Below, piece by piece: positions 44,108 through 54,969 of a DNA stretch of 64,000 nt. The stretch's first letter is position 1; the number at the start of each line of letters is the position of its first letter. Location: assembly GCA_029964075.1 (NCBI GenBank), contig CM057146.1, positions 7,955,501 through 8,019,500 of the forward strand, read 5' to 3'. The translations under genes and the position numbers were made by a program. Source of the DNA: Patiria pectinifera. Taxonomy: Eukaryota > Echinodermata > Asteroidea > Valvatida > Asterinidae. Under the pieces are notes generated by a model. That model ran no database searches, was not told where the DNA came from, and saw only the letters and a program-made list of their open reading frames with translations.

Positions 44108-47100
44108 TCATGTTAGAGAAGCCCTTGGCTTGTAGAGGGCGCTGTCTATCTTGCGGTCGAAGGGGAATCCCATGGGGCGCTTGTCCGGGTAGGTCTTGTC
44201 CTTTACGCCGCAGTAACTGGTACCCCGATCCAGGTCATCCGTGCTGCTGTCCTTGGCCCAGTTGGTAACCATGACGAAGAGGTCAAAGGGCATGCCTGCC
44301 GCTGTGCCCCTGGGTACCAGCATGTGCTCGGGCCAGCCGCACTCGCAGTAGCGGTCTGCTCGGCATGCGCAGCCATCGTCTGCTCCCTTCGCTGGGGTGC
44401 CTCTCTTCCTCAGCTCTGCAATGGTCAGCTCTCGTGGTTTGATGACGGAGGAGCGGGTTGAGCTGCGTGTGATGGCACTACTACCAGTTGTCACTGTGAA
44501 TAAAGGAAGCTGACATTGGTAATTACACTGCTTGTTGCTCGAGACCATCAGAGGATCGTATATAGTGACCTACGAACTCCCTGATCAGATGCGAGAGACC
44601 AATTAAAACTCCAGCCCCTGTTGCTTTGGATGTTGTCGCCAAGTTACATCATGGTCAACGATCCCCTATAGCTGGAAAAGGCCTCGCGGACATTGATAAG
44701 TGTGACATAACTAAAATTTTTGTCCCTGACCGACATTGTGCATTTTAGGAGTTGTCATTATTGTTTTGATATTTGACTTCAAGATGCTTCGCCTTTACTC
44801 TTCTCATTTCATTAGCAATCTGCAAAACGTCCAGACAAACCATTTTACTCACGTGTTGTCACAAACTTGTCCATCTCGATAAAAAGGCGGCGCTGAGAGT
44901 CCAACTGATATTGGGTCCCATACTCGTCGAGAGAGGGCGCAATGAAGATGCGGAAGGCTGCCGTCAATGGTGCCCCGCTGCTGTTGGTAACTCCCAGTTC
45001 GTAACTAAATTTATCGTGGTTCACCTGTTTCACGGTTACCTGTTGAACAAGAATATTTGGCTTTGACAATAACAGAAGCTCTTTGGCACTTATTCGCGTC
45101 ATTTGTCATTATCCTTCGCATCACGGATAATACTAGGATGGGCCTAAGATTTCAGTCATCTATAGGTAAGTTGGAACGATGAATGTGGGATTCAAATTTG
45201 TATTCTAACCAAATTGATCTTTTGCATGCAATGTTTATGAAAACTGTGTTAATACTACGTTATATAAGCGTGTATGTATTCCAAGCACTCATCTTTCCTA
45301 TCGCGACATACGCTGCAGAAACATGGACCCTCAAAGCAGAAGACCATCGTAAACTAGAGTCCTTCGAAATGCGCGCTGTCTTAGAACCATCCTCGGAGTG
45401 ACTCTCCGAGACCGACTCACCAACATCACAGTGCGGGAACAGCTGAAAGTGCAACTCACAATCACAGAAGTCATCAGGCGATTGGCCATGTAGCAAGAAG
45501 GCCACCGGACAGCTATGTCGCTAGAGCATACCGGCAGGATTTCACGAACCCAAGACCTCGTGGCAGACCTCCAAAAACCGGCCGACCAATAGCAACAGCC
45601 GAACGACGAGCATCAGACCGCGAGGGCATTCGAGGTTGTCTACGCCAGGGGAGCGCAAGGGTTCCAATGGGACTGAGCATTTAAGTCAAGTAAGTCAAGT
45701 ATTTCTAGTGGATTCTAAGGGTGTTGACCTTTGGTCGCATGATATATTATGTCCTAAAAGGATAGCGATTGTTTTTCTTTTGTTTTGTTTTGTTTGAAAG
45801 AGCGTCGGGTGGTTGCCTGTGCACTGTACTTACAATGAGCATTAACACTCACTTTGACTTCAGTATTAGGCTTGTCATTTGAGTCCAGGAACATGTCATT
45901 GGCGATGTCCACCACAACGTCCTCCATGCGAGTGATCAGAGTGTTGGCAGGCCGAGCTGGATTGATCACCTGTCAGTTCAACAATAACGCCAATTAAGCA
46001 AACAAATTGAGTGATGGTGGGATATATTTATACACTGAACACGGATCGCCCATTAATTGAAGTAGGGACAGAGCTAACGCTGTATTGGACTATTAGAGTC
46101 CACCACAATTCAAAACAAGAACATCATCACAAGTCCGCCTGTCCTTTAGTCCAGCTGCATGCTAAGCAAATGTACAAACAAAATAAGATCTCTTTTATTT
46201 TTGTTCACTTTGTTATTTTGACCAGACCCATGATAGGACTTGTGACAGGGCTTGTGATGTACTTCTGGTAGCCTTGACTGCAACACTGACACAGATTACC
46301 CAAATAATATCAGTCTTAAAGTTTGACCTACCTGCACCTGCACAGAGTCCACTTGAACATTCTGGAATTCCAAATCAGTCTGGGTGTATGGCGCCAACTT
46401 GATCTTATGCAGGAAGAACAGATCATCGACGAATTTGTGCCAGCGAAAGAAGATCGGGTCCCGGATGGCAGCTGAGATGTCGCCCATGACTCCCCCGGCC
46501 TTGTGGAAAACACAACATGCCGTCAGAAACGGTTTAAATTATAAAACAGGAAGTCGTGAGGTTGTTTCCCGCTTGCCTATGGCTCATGGAAAGTTAAGAG
46601 CTTTTGGTACTTTGTGACACACGTGGGTGAAAGTTCTAGGCCACAACCAAATTATCAAAACACCACACCATCATCTTAGATGACATGTTAGGATTGCGGC
46701 CTACGGAGTGTCCTCCTTTCAATCTCCCACCACTCAGTGATGAGTCCATCACAAGTCTATCACAAGTCTGGTCACACGTAAAGCACAAGTAATTTCAAAA
46801 GTGCTACATGTATTGCGAACACCAGTCGGGGAGTCTGGTTGGCGTAGCGGTTCTTTCAACCCTCGCCTTCCACTGCTGTGACCCGGGTTCGAATCCCGCC
46901 CTGGGCCAATACGTGGAATGGATATTCAGTCCCTACCTGATTCCGTGGGTTTTCCTCAGAATATTCCTCTGGGCTTTTCCTCCCACCCGTCTAAAACTGT
47001 AATTTCTTCTCATTCCGTACAGCTTTCTTCAGGCTTTCGAGCTACAGTGCCTTGGGCACTTTTGATGAATCCTTGGTTTCATTACCAGAAAGAAATAAAA

Positions 47101-50100
47101 AATTTAAAAAATGGATGAACAATACAAAGACTCCTTTTGTAACAGTTAGTGTGTGTGACTTGAGACTGGAGGACAAGTGATGGATTTGTGCATGGAGGAC
47201 TTCTGATGACTTGCGATGGGCTCAACTATTTCGTACACACAATCATCGGGGAGCTGGAGTGAGGCACACTGAGGTTGCAGGCAAGATGCAAAGCTCAAGC
47301 TATCGTATGCCTTTCTCTTTCCCTAAAGTGCATTTGGGCCAAGACATACGCCAAGGTGTTCCTTCTGACGCACCTGATTGTAGCGGTAGTCTGGATCCGT
47401 GATGCCAGCCAGGATATCGTGACCGCGGTTGTGGATCCCCACAGAACCGTACAGGTCTTTATTGGGTGTGCTGGCATTAGCCTCTATGGCCGCGCCCAGA
47501 CCATTGATGTCGACGTCCACTTTGGTGCCATCGTTCTGTTCACAGCATCCAAAAAAACAAAACGGGTTTTAGTAGGTATAGTGAAACTTTATGTATAAAC
47601 TGTTATTGCATAGCTTATCAACATTTACTTCTCGTGTTTACCGCATTATCTTAGCGCCTGCTTACTGAGTTTGAAAATCACTTGTTTTTTAAAGGGGGCA
47701 TGGGTTCGATTTTAACAGTTGTATTATTCCCAAAAGCCACACGTTAAAAAAAAACACAATTATGAGAATAAAATGATTTCCCCAAACAAATCCGAAAACA
47801 GTTTCTGTATTCTGTTTAATATTAATATAACTCAGATTTTTTTCTACAAAATTTCGATATTCTTTTGCGAACGAAATTTAAAGGAGTATAATGTCATGTA
47901 ACAATAAATGGGCTTCGATATTTTTGCAGGCCTGTATACAGTTTTAAAAAAGTCGTTTTGAAGGCGCGCTCCAGTTCAGAAATAGCGCACACTATTCTAA
48001 ACGAATTAGAAGCGTCCCGCTCAAGAGTTGAAATTAATAAATTGATTACTTAATATTGTCGTGGGCCACTTTTTCCGCGCGATGTCTCATTGGAAAGCTC
48101 ATAACTAATGTAATGCATAAAATTATCAATTCAATTTTAAAATCTTTTTTTTCAAGGTGCAACACCGAAACAAAATCACGTATACACCAACTGTACTAGG
48201 TCTCTGTATTTCTCACCAACCTTTTCAAACTTGCCAGTGTTGATGGCGTCCAGAAGTCGGTTGCGATGGTACTCCTGTTGGATGATCAGCGTAGGATCCG
48301 AGGGATCGCGCCAATTGTCGGCTAGGATCATCCCTGCGGGCCGCGCAGCGAACTGGTAGGCCCCATAGTAGTCCGTCAGCTGTGGGTTATACCCTTCCTA
48401 CAGAACAAAATGTCAAACGATTCTTTTCAGAACCAAAAAAACTCATAACAGATACCTGAATACACGATGTTACCGCAAACCCAAATTTCAGTCATACTTC
48501 AGCCAACCAGATCTTCAGGCTCCTAACCACAATGTCAGGTTCAAAGCACCAGTTGCGAAAGTAGGGGAGAAGACACATTTGATTTATGCATGAATATACG
48601 CGATCGATACCAATGTCCTTTTAAAACTTTTAATTTACCGGGATGGGAAGGTGCCAGTTGGAGTAGGGATCCACCCTCATAAGGCCTACGGCCAGCCTCT
48701 CAGCATCGTAACGGGCCAACATCTGCTGATGCATGTAGTAGAACAGCTCCCCCTGACGGTCCTTGGTTACTCCGTTGACACCGCGCCATGGATAGGACTG
48801 GACAAGGCAAAAAGGGTAAAACAAGCGTTGAGAGGCAGCATTGGTGAACTGTATGAGCTGAGCTAATTTAAGCTGAGCTGTATAGCTGAGCTTGGCTGCA
48901 AGCCTGGGCCGATATGGTCTAACCTGAGGTGAGCTGAGGCAAGCTGAACTGAGTTGATTTAATCTTTAATACATATGAGCTGACGTCGGATCGGTTGAGC
49001 CGAGCTAAACTGCTGGTGGACTGCAGCGCCAAAGCTGAGCTGTTATAATCCGATCTGATTTCATTTGATCTGATGTGATATGAGCTGTCTGCAGGTTAGC
49101 TGCTGCTGATCGAAGCTGAGCTGATCTGATCGAGCCGTCGTGTGCTCAGCTCAGCTGCAGACACGCTGAGATAAGCCCGGGGATCTGCAGTTATGTAGCT
49201 GTATAGCTGACCTATAGACAAAATGAGCTGGTGCGGTGGTATGAGCTATCGATCCGACGAGCTGAAGCGGGCTGAGGTGAACGACCCTGATAAGGCAAAA
49301 GAGAAGTGGTGCGGTGACGCGACTTTTTTCGGCTTATTTATTTATCAAATGTCGGCTGATGTTGTAGATGACGCTTCGATCCCCTTAAAACTCTCAAAAT
49401 ACCATTAGCGTGAAGCTGAGCCTTGATAATTTGATAACTTGATAATTCTGCACCCACTTACGATCTCGACCGACGTGAACATTCTTCGGGAAATTTGGAT
49501 AGTCAAGACAAAAGTCAGAGAAAACGGTATTAAAACGGTATTTAAAGTCAGACCATAACGACATCGACATCGTGCATGTGCTGCCAGGTTGGTCATTAGT
49601 CTGCTCCCTTACATATTGCGCTAATTAAAGCGAGTTTATGGGTTCCGGATCCCTCAGTCTGGCTTCCAGACGCACAATTACAAAATTACAACACCATCTA
49701 CAAATGGTGGCCGACTTAATCTAGTGCAAAATATATGGGAGCCCAGAGAGGCCAAATAAAGCTTACACTCGATCGTAACCCCATCTAAAACACGTTGTGC
49801 AACAGCAGGATTCCAGTCAAACCAAAGAGTTTTGCGGATTTGAGACATCATCTTACATTGGAAAAAAAGTTTTAAATTTTGCCGACGCGCAAGGCTACCG
49901 GGCAATGTGCGAGCAGACCAGAGACAGGAGACATGTTTTTTTGGCCTAAGCTACGCAAGCCGAGATGCCGAGCTGCAGTGAGCTACAGCTGAGGTGAGCC
50001 AAGTTGGGTTGAGGTATGGGCCTACATGAGGGGTGCTAAGCTGAGCGGACCCGAGGTGACCTGTGAGCTGACCTGACCTCAGCTAAGCTAAGCTGAGCTG

Positions 50101-52687
50101 ATAGCTGAGCTTTATGTAGATATACCTACAGCTTAGCTGAGCTCGGCGGCGGCTTATAGAGAGAGCTCAGCCCACACTCCCTAGTATCTCTGCTTTACAC
50201 ATTCATATTGACCTTACTTCGGATTTATTGTATTAATAACGCAGAAGGATACCGCAGAACTGTCTACTCTGGCAAGGGTCGGTTATCTTTGATACTTGTG
50301 AAGGAACCCTGCATACTCAGGGTGATACAAAAGCTGTTTATTCTAAGAGAAGGGAGAGGTAACCCAGACAGCGGTAAACAGGCTTCGCGGGGCAGTGCTC
50401 CGGAACTAGTGTCAAACGAGAAGGGATAGAAATCTGTGTCAGTCATGAGAAGGAGATGAGAGGAATGGCCTCCGAGTTGGGGAAAAGACAGATATAATTC
50501 CCCTGAATACCGCTGGAAATCATGATGAAGGCTACTGTTTGCCGTGATTAGCCTGGTGCAGCGACTGGCTACCTCCTTCCCTTCGACTCTGAGCAACCAA
50601 TGAAGACGAATGAACATTAATGAATGAATAAATAATCAGTGATTCTCCCGTGAAACTTAATCTCCACTGTGTGTACGTGTGTGTATGTCAACTCGCCCCC
50701 AACGAGACTCTGAAGCCCCACGGCGCTACTCCGCGCTCTCTACATTAACATGCCCTGTTCACTTGCAGTACAGTATATACACGCTGCATTCAAATCTTTG
50801 GCTGTTAAAACTGAATTTCGGGGAAGATCGACAATCGCACTTTAATTAACAGTGCTAACTACCAGATAAAAAAAGAGTCCCATGGCACGACCGCAATGCG
50901 CAAAGCTGCTTATTTCAACCCGAGCAAAACTACGCTAATGTGTATGATTATAGAGTCCTAAGTCAAGTTACTTTTTTAAGTTATAAATGCAGTTTCCAGT
51001 GTGACAGAATTCTCAGAACGGTGTCCGATGCTTTGCGAAGACTCTGTCGTCTTTGAGAAAATGTAAATTCACATCAAATGATCACAATGTACGTCTTAGT
51101 TGATAAAAGTTGAAGCTCTGGTCTCTATTTCGGAAGGAAAGTGGCCAGGATCCTCGAGGCACTGGTATTTGGGGTTACATTTGGTATAAAACGAATCTCA
51201 TATTTAGTGATGCTACGGCAGTAGCTTCTATTTCCTCGAGATTCCGGCAAAACGTGCACCACAAAACCGTGACCAACATGACTTAAGTACGGTATTATGT
51301 TTCTGCTCATGTCAAGAAACATTTATCCAGTTTTTGATTGTTTTTTGAATTTGCGGCTTTGGAGGATTTTTTTTTTATTAAAGGATTGAAAGTCTGAATT
51401 TCATTGGGGTTATTTTTTTTGTATATATATATCAATCATTTTTTTCTATCATGTTTTTAGGTAAGTAAAGTGAAGTCCAAAACCTCATAAGCGTACATAG
51501 GCCTACACCCCATCAGTTATGTCGTTTTGGGGACAAATCACGGGCGGGCCCAGTGACAGGCTGGTGGACAGCCTTAATTAACATAACAATGATGCCATCA
51601 CAATAGCGGATTTCAATGAGTTGAGACCAGGGTTCTCCAGACTGAGTCTCAGAGAACATCACAGAGTCAAAATAAACCGCCTCACAAAGGAGGCACTGAG
51701 TGCCCCGGCCCCCAAGCGCAGAGTAATGGAACAAGGACGCCGGGCCAAATCTATGTGAACCAATGAGCTACCGAAGCGTTCTGGTTGGATGGGTAGATAT
51801 AGATTCCCAATGGTGATTTTGCAATCTGTTTAATAACTTGAAAATCGCGTTACGGCCGCCGTAATGATAGCCACTTCCTGTAAGAACAAATCAGCAAGCA
51901 CTTACATGGGATGGTTATTTATGTAGTTTTATGTGATTGTTTTCTTTGGGGGAAAGGGGAAACTTGTGTTAAATTAGTGTCGTGAACCGAATGGATTATT
52001 TACGGATACACATCTTTTCGATCCCGTTGAACAAACGAACACCATATGCAAAAAAAAAAAAAAAAATATGAAAAATACGATTTGTACCTGATGCCAGTGA
52101 TAGTGGTGAGCGTTGAAGCCACAATCTTCTCTCCACCAGGCAAGCTTGAACTCCGGGTCCCGGTTGGAACCGGTAGTAAAGGCGGGAGGAGTCGAGCCGT
52201 CAGAAGCGTCACTTTTACCGCGGCGTACCTGGTCGAAAGCACGCTTGATGACCGGCCCAGGAAAATAACTCCGAGGGTTGACCTGCCATAGCGGAGGCAA
52301 CAGGGCACCGCCGGTGTCATTACGGTGCAGTATGGCCGTGGATATGGCGTACAGATAGATTCCCTCGTTCAGAATTTCCCGGAGACGAGCGGCATCCTCC
52401 TGGAAGTTCTCGAAGCTGTTGCAGGAGACCAGGTAGTTAACCACCTTGGCTGCCTCATCGGCGTGCGATTTCTTGAAGATGGAGAATTGGTGACCCTTGG
52501 CTAAGACACCGATGCCGCTCGGGAAGATGTCATTGTCAACTTCTGGGACAGCTTTCGTGAATCTGCAACTAGGGACGAGGGCGTTCCCCACCAAAGACGC
52601 AACATAATCGAGAGCCGGGCAATAGTGGGCCAGTGAATGCTCAACAGCGATGAAAAGAGATAGTACCGAATTCTGCTTGGAATCCAT
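44108..52687 (-). CDS. Hemocyanin/prophenoloxidase-like protein, copy 3, altered C-terminus
   Basis: Type-3 copper protein paired tail to tail with copy 2. Exons (minus): 52687-52088, 48797-48639, 48397-48221, 47535-47374, 46499-46332, 45969-45853, 45039-44853, 44493-44108; all junctions keep frame, 651 aa. All six copper ligands are present ([31 protein letters not shown]), as are FSIF and ECGWPEHM. Residues 1-55 differ from copy 2 and include CRF at 41-43, where arthropod proenzymes have an Arg-Phe cleavage site. A 16-base deletion after DSALYK shifts the frame, so the last 22 residues of copy 2 are replaced by PRASLT. No TATA box was seen, and the poly(A) signal is AATACA. It could be functional with a trimmed tail or at an early stage of decay. 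Confidence 0.9.
45273..45690 (+). mobile_element. 3' fragment of a LINE reverse transcriptase
   Basis: Translation gives [18 protein letters not shown] and LESFEMR. In the next frame it gives [14 protein letters not shown] and TVREQLKV, and further on words such as PRPRGRPPK. This is the familiar C-terminal end of non-LTR (RTE/CR1-like) polymerases. It has at least two frame changes and an in-frame stop, so it is dead. The tail AAGTCAAGTAAGTCAAGT looks like a short 3' repeat. It lies in intron 6 of copy 3, opposite to the gene, and is absent from copy 2. Confidence 0.85.
46826..47112 (+). mobile_element. tRNA-derived SINE in intron 4 of copy 3
   Basis: Box A TGGCGTAGCGGT (about 46839) and box B GGGTTCGAATCCC (about 46886) form a tRNA-like head. 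The body has GTGGGTTTTCCTC and GTGCCTTGGGCAC and ends in an A-rich tail (AAAGAAATAAAAAATTT). It is not present in intron 4 of copy 2, so it inserted after the duplication or was lost from copy 2. Confidence 0.8.
48840..50165. repeat. GAGCT-rich repeat in intron 1 of copy 3, split by a MITE
   Basis: Irregular GAGCTGAGCTG units occupy about 48840-49290 and 49955-50165. They are the inverted equivalent of 33690-34380 and share non-repeat anchors (for example GTCGGATCGGTTGA and TGCAGCGCCAA with their complements). A separate element interrupts the tract at 49294-49947. Confidence 0.8.
49294..49947. repeat. MITE (family E) inside the GAGCT tract
   Basis: Shares GTGGTGCGG, AAATGTCGGCTGATG, ATATGGGAG and CAGAGAGGCC, ACCCCATCTAAAA and TTTTGCCGACGCGCA with the element at 60535-60914 and ends in TTTTTTTGGCC. 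It carries about 300 extra bases in the middle (about 49365-49675), perhaps another insertion. Confidence 0.7.
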
Positions 52688-54576
52688 GTTTGGTCAAGTC
52701 GACCGTTAGCCAACTCGACTCGAACCAACTCGAGCGTTTAATCCTGCCCCGCACAGGAGAGCTATACGAGCTGAACAAAAAGTCTCAAGGCCGTTTCCCT
52801 CAGCACGTTGTTCAACGTGTACGGTAAATTGTTGCAGCGTTTTCTGTTCCGCCAGGTCGTGAGGCCAATTTATCGCCCTCTGATCTCACAAACTCGAGTT
52901 TGTTTTGCGCCGGGTAAGAACCGGGCTTAACTTAGATACAGCGTAAAGCCCGGTTAATACTCGGCGCAAAGGAGAAAGCGAAAGCGAATAATTATGTGAC
53001 GTCAGGGCAAGTATTCGCGCTACGAATTCGTAAAAGTTTAACATAATTATTTCAACTCGGGCGAATTTCGCAGCGAATGTTTCATGACGTCGAATTCGCT
53101 TCGCATTCGCATTCGCGTGGAGTATGAACCGGGCTCACTGTTAAAAATGCCCGTAAATTTACGGACTCCGTAAAGTGAAATATTCCGTATTTTCGGCGTA
53201 ATTATACGGATCTTTCCGTATATTCAAATATTAATTATGCTAATTAGCGTGATTACAATCAACCACATCGGCCCAAACACCTACACGTAATATAGTACAT
53301 CTAATTACATATTGTAATTTCACCCACAACCGTGTACACATGTCCAAACTCGTGTTAAGGGTCTGTTTATTTTACGGAATGAAAAACGTTTCCGGAAATT
53401 TTGCTGCCGGAAAACAAATAGCGCTCCGTTTTCCTCAACAATTCAACTGATGGGCAGTACGTGTTTAATGAAATAGTTGTCTACCCGATAACCCTGCGTT
53501 TTTTGTTTGTCACTCAACAAACGCGAATCTCTAGTGATTTTTTTTTTATATTTGCATGCACAAAATATTACTCAACTAGTGCAAAATGTAATACGAGTAC
53601 AAATATTTTTTTTTTTTATCTTTGCCTTTTAATATTAGAGTATTTTTACCTTAATTAGCCAATTAAAATACGTGTACTTCAAAATACCTTTAAAAATATC
53701 ACTATAGATTTGTTTTACAACCTTTAGTAGCTTACAACTATTGTATAACCATGGAGGTATTCCTACATCCATGTTGAAACTCATTTTGGGCAGCAAAGAC
53801 TTCTTCTCAACAAAAACGATTTGATAAAAGAAGTCGCTGTTATTTGATTTTAATTAATACGTGCTTGGACGTTTTTCTTTTTCAAACTTTGTGTCGATTA
53901 TTGGAACTTCAAACTTCAAATCTAAAACTTAAGCACTACTTAAATCTACAAAATCTGCAATTGCAAGCTGCTTTGCTGGGGTTATAAGAAAGTGGAACTT
54001 AAATCTTCGAAGTTATCCATATAAGCCTTTAGACCAAAGAGGAGTACAGTGCTTGTTAGTATTCATTCTAAGTTCCATTCGCCCATGATTGGGTTGGTTT
54101 TAGGCTTGATCACGAATTTCAAAGAAGAATCTCAATTTGCCCCCCCCCCCACGGGGATCCTAAAATAGATTATGATAACTGTAAAGCCTTTAATGTACCT
54201 AAAGCAAAAACAACAATAGTCAATATTCAGTTTAAATTCTGTAAACAGTATTCCATATCTACCATTATAAAAAAAATGACACAAATTATTTCAGTTAAAA
54301 TGGTGGTTCAACACAATTATAGCAAGTATATTCCAATCATTCTATGCCAATTAAGCTTCAGTTCGTTTACAATTAACATGACACAGCATGTAATTTTAAG
54401 TGAAAGAAATTCAGTCATAAATAATGACTCAAGAATAAAGTGCTCCATTTGTCAATACAATTTCTTCTGTGACCCCAACACGTATAAATGTGTGCAGGGC
54501 AACTCGAAAAACAGGATAAAATTCCAACAGGAAACAAAACTACAAACCCCAAAGATTAAAAACAAATCATTCCCTT
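52688..54576. other. Divergent promoter side of copy 3 and downstream side of P450
   Basis: No supported gene. It contains an inverted-end element (52950-53134) and a region with CCGTAAATTTACGG-like palindromes (53150-53215). After that comes AT-rich DNA with T-runs near 53540 and 53606. The plus-strand frame at 54276-54578 is AT-rich, has no known match and is not called. The copy 3 promoter must lie just above 52687, but no TATA box is evident. Confidence 0.5.
52950..53134. repeat. Inverted-end MITE (AGCCCGGTTAATACTC tips)
   Basis: The tips AGCCCGGTTAATACTC and GAGTATGAACCGGGCT are near-perfect inverses. The interior has GGCAAGTATTCGCGCTACG and TTCGCATTCGCATTCGCGT. A related copy is at 59941-60133. 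Confidence 0.75.
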
Positions 54577-54861
54577 AAATGACATGAAATCCAGAGCAAT
54601 CGATGCTCACTTATGAGCTTACAGTTATGATACTTAGGAAAAATGTCTAAATTAAATGGAATCAAAAGCTATCGTTGCTCACTTATGCGGTTTATACAGC
54701 CATGATACTTACGAAAATGTCTAAATGACATGGAGTCCAAAGCTATCGATGCTCACTTATGAGGTAACAGTTATGATACTTAGGAACATGTCTAAATGAC
54801 ATGGAATCAAAAGCTATCGATGCTCACTTTGGTTACAGCCATGATACCTACGAAAATGTCT
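54577..54861. repeat. Four ~70-bp tandem units in an A-B-A-B order
   Basis: Units are 54577-54648, 54649-54722, 54723-54793 and 54794-54861, each with ATCGATGCTCACTT (or a one-base variant) and AAATGTCT at the end. Units 1 and 3 share GTTATGATACTTAGGA, while units 2 and 4 share ACAGCCATGATAC then TACGAAAATG, so the array grew as a dimer. It lies about 110 bases beyond the P450 stop, possibly within its 3' untranslated region. Confidence 0.85.
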
Positions 54862-54969
54862 AAATGTTTAGTGAGCAAATAACACCTAACTTGGGAATTC
54901 CGTGGGAAATATCATCATATCAGGTTACAATCTTCCAACGCTGTGCGTCCAGCCTTCTTGGTCAGGTCC

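Larger units (their letters stand above)
43110..52687 (-). repeat. Right arm of the ~21-kb palindrome
   Basis: Inverted match to 31186-39425. Exon sizes are identical for exons 2-7 (159, 177, 162, 168, 117, 187). This arm is longer because of insertions in introns 1, 4 and 6 and a G-run block at about 43240-43510. The sequence upstream of the ATG is unlike that of copy 2. Confidence 0.85.

Noticed and set aside
54276-54578. 100-codon plus-strand frame
   Set aside because: AT-rich, no domain, no homology recognised and no supporting splice or promoter signal.
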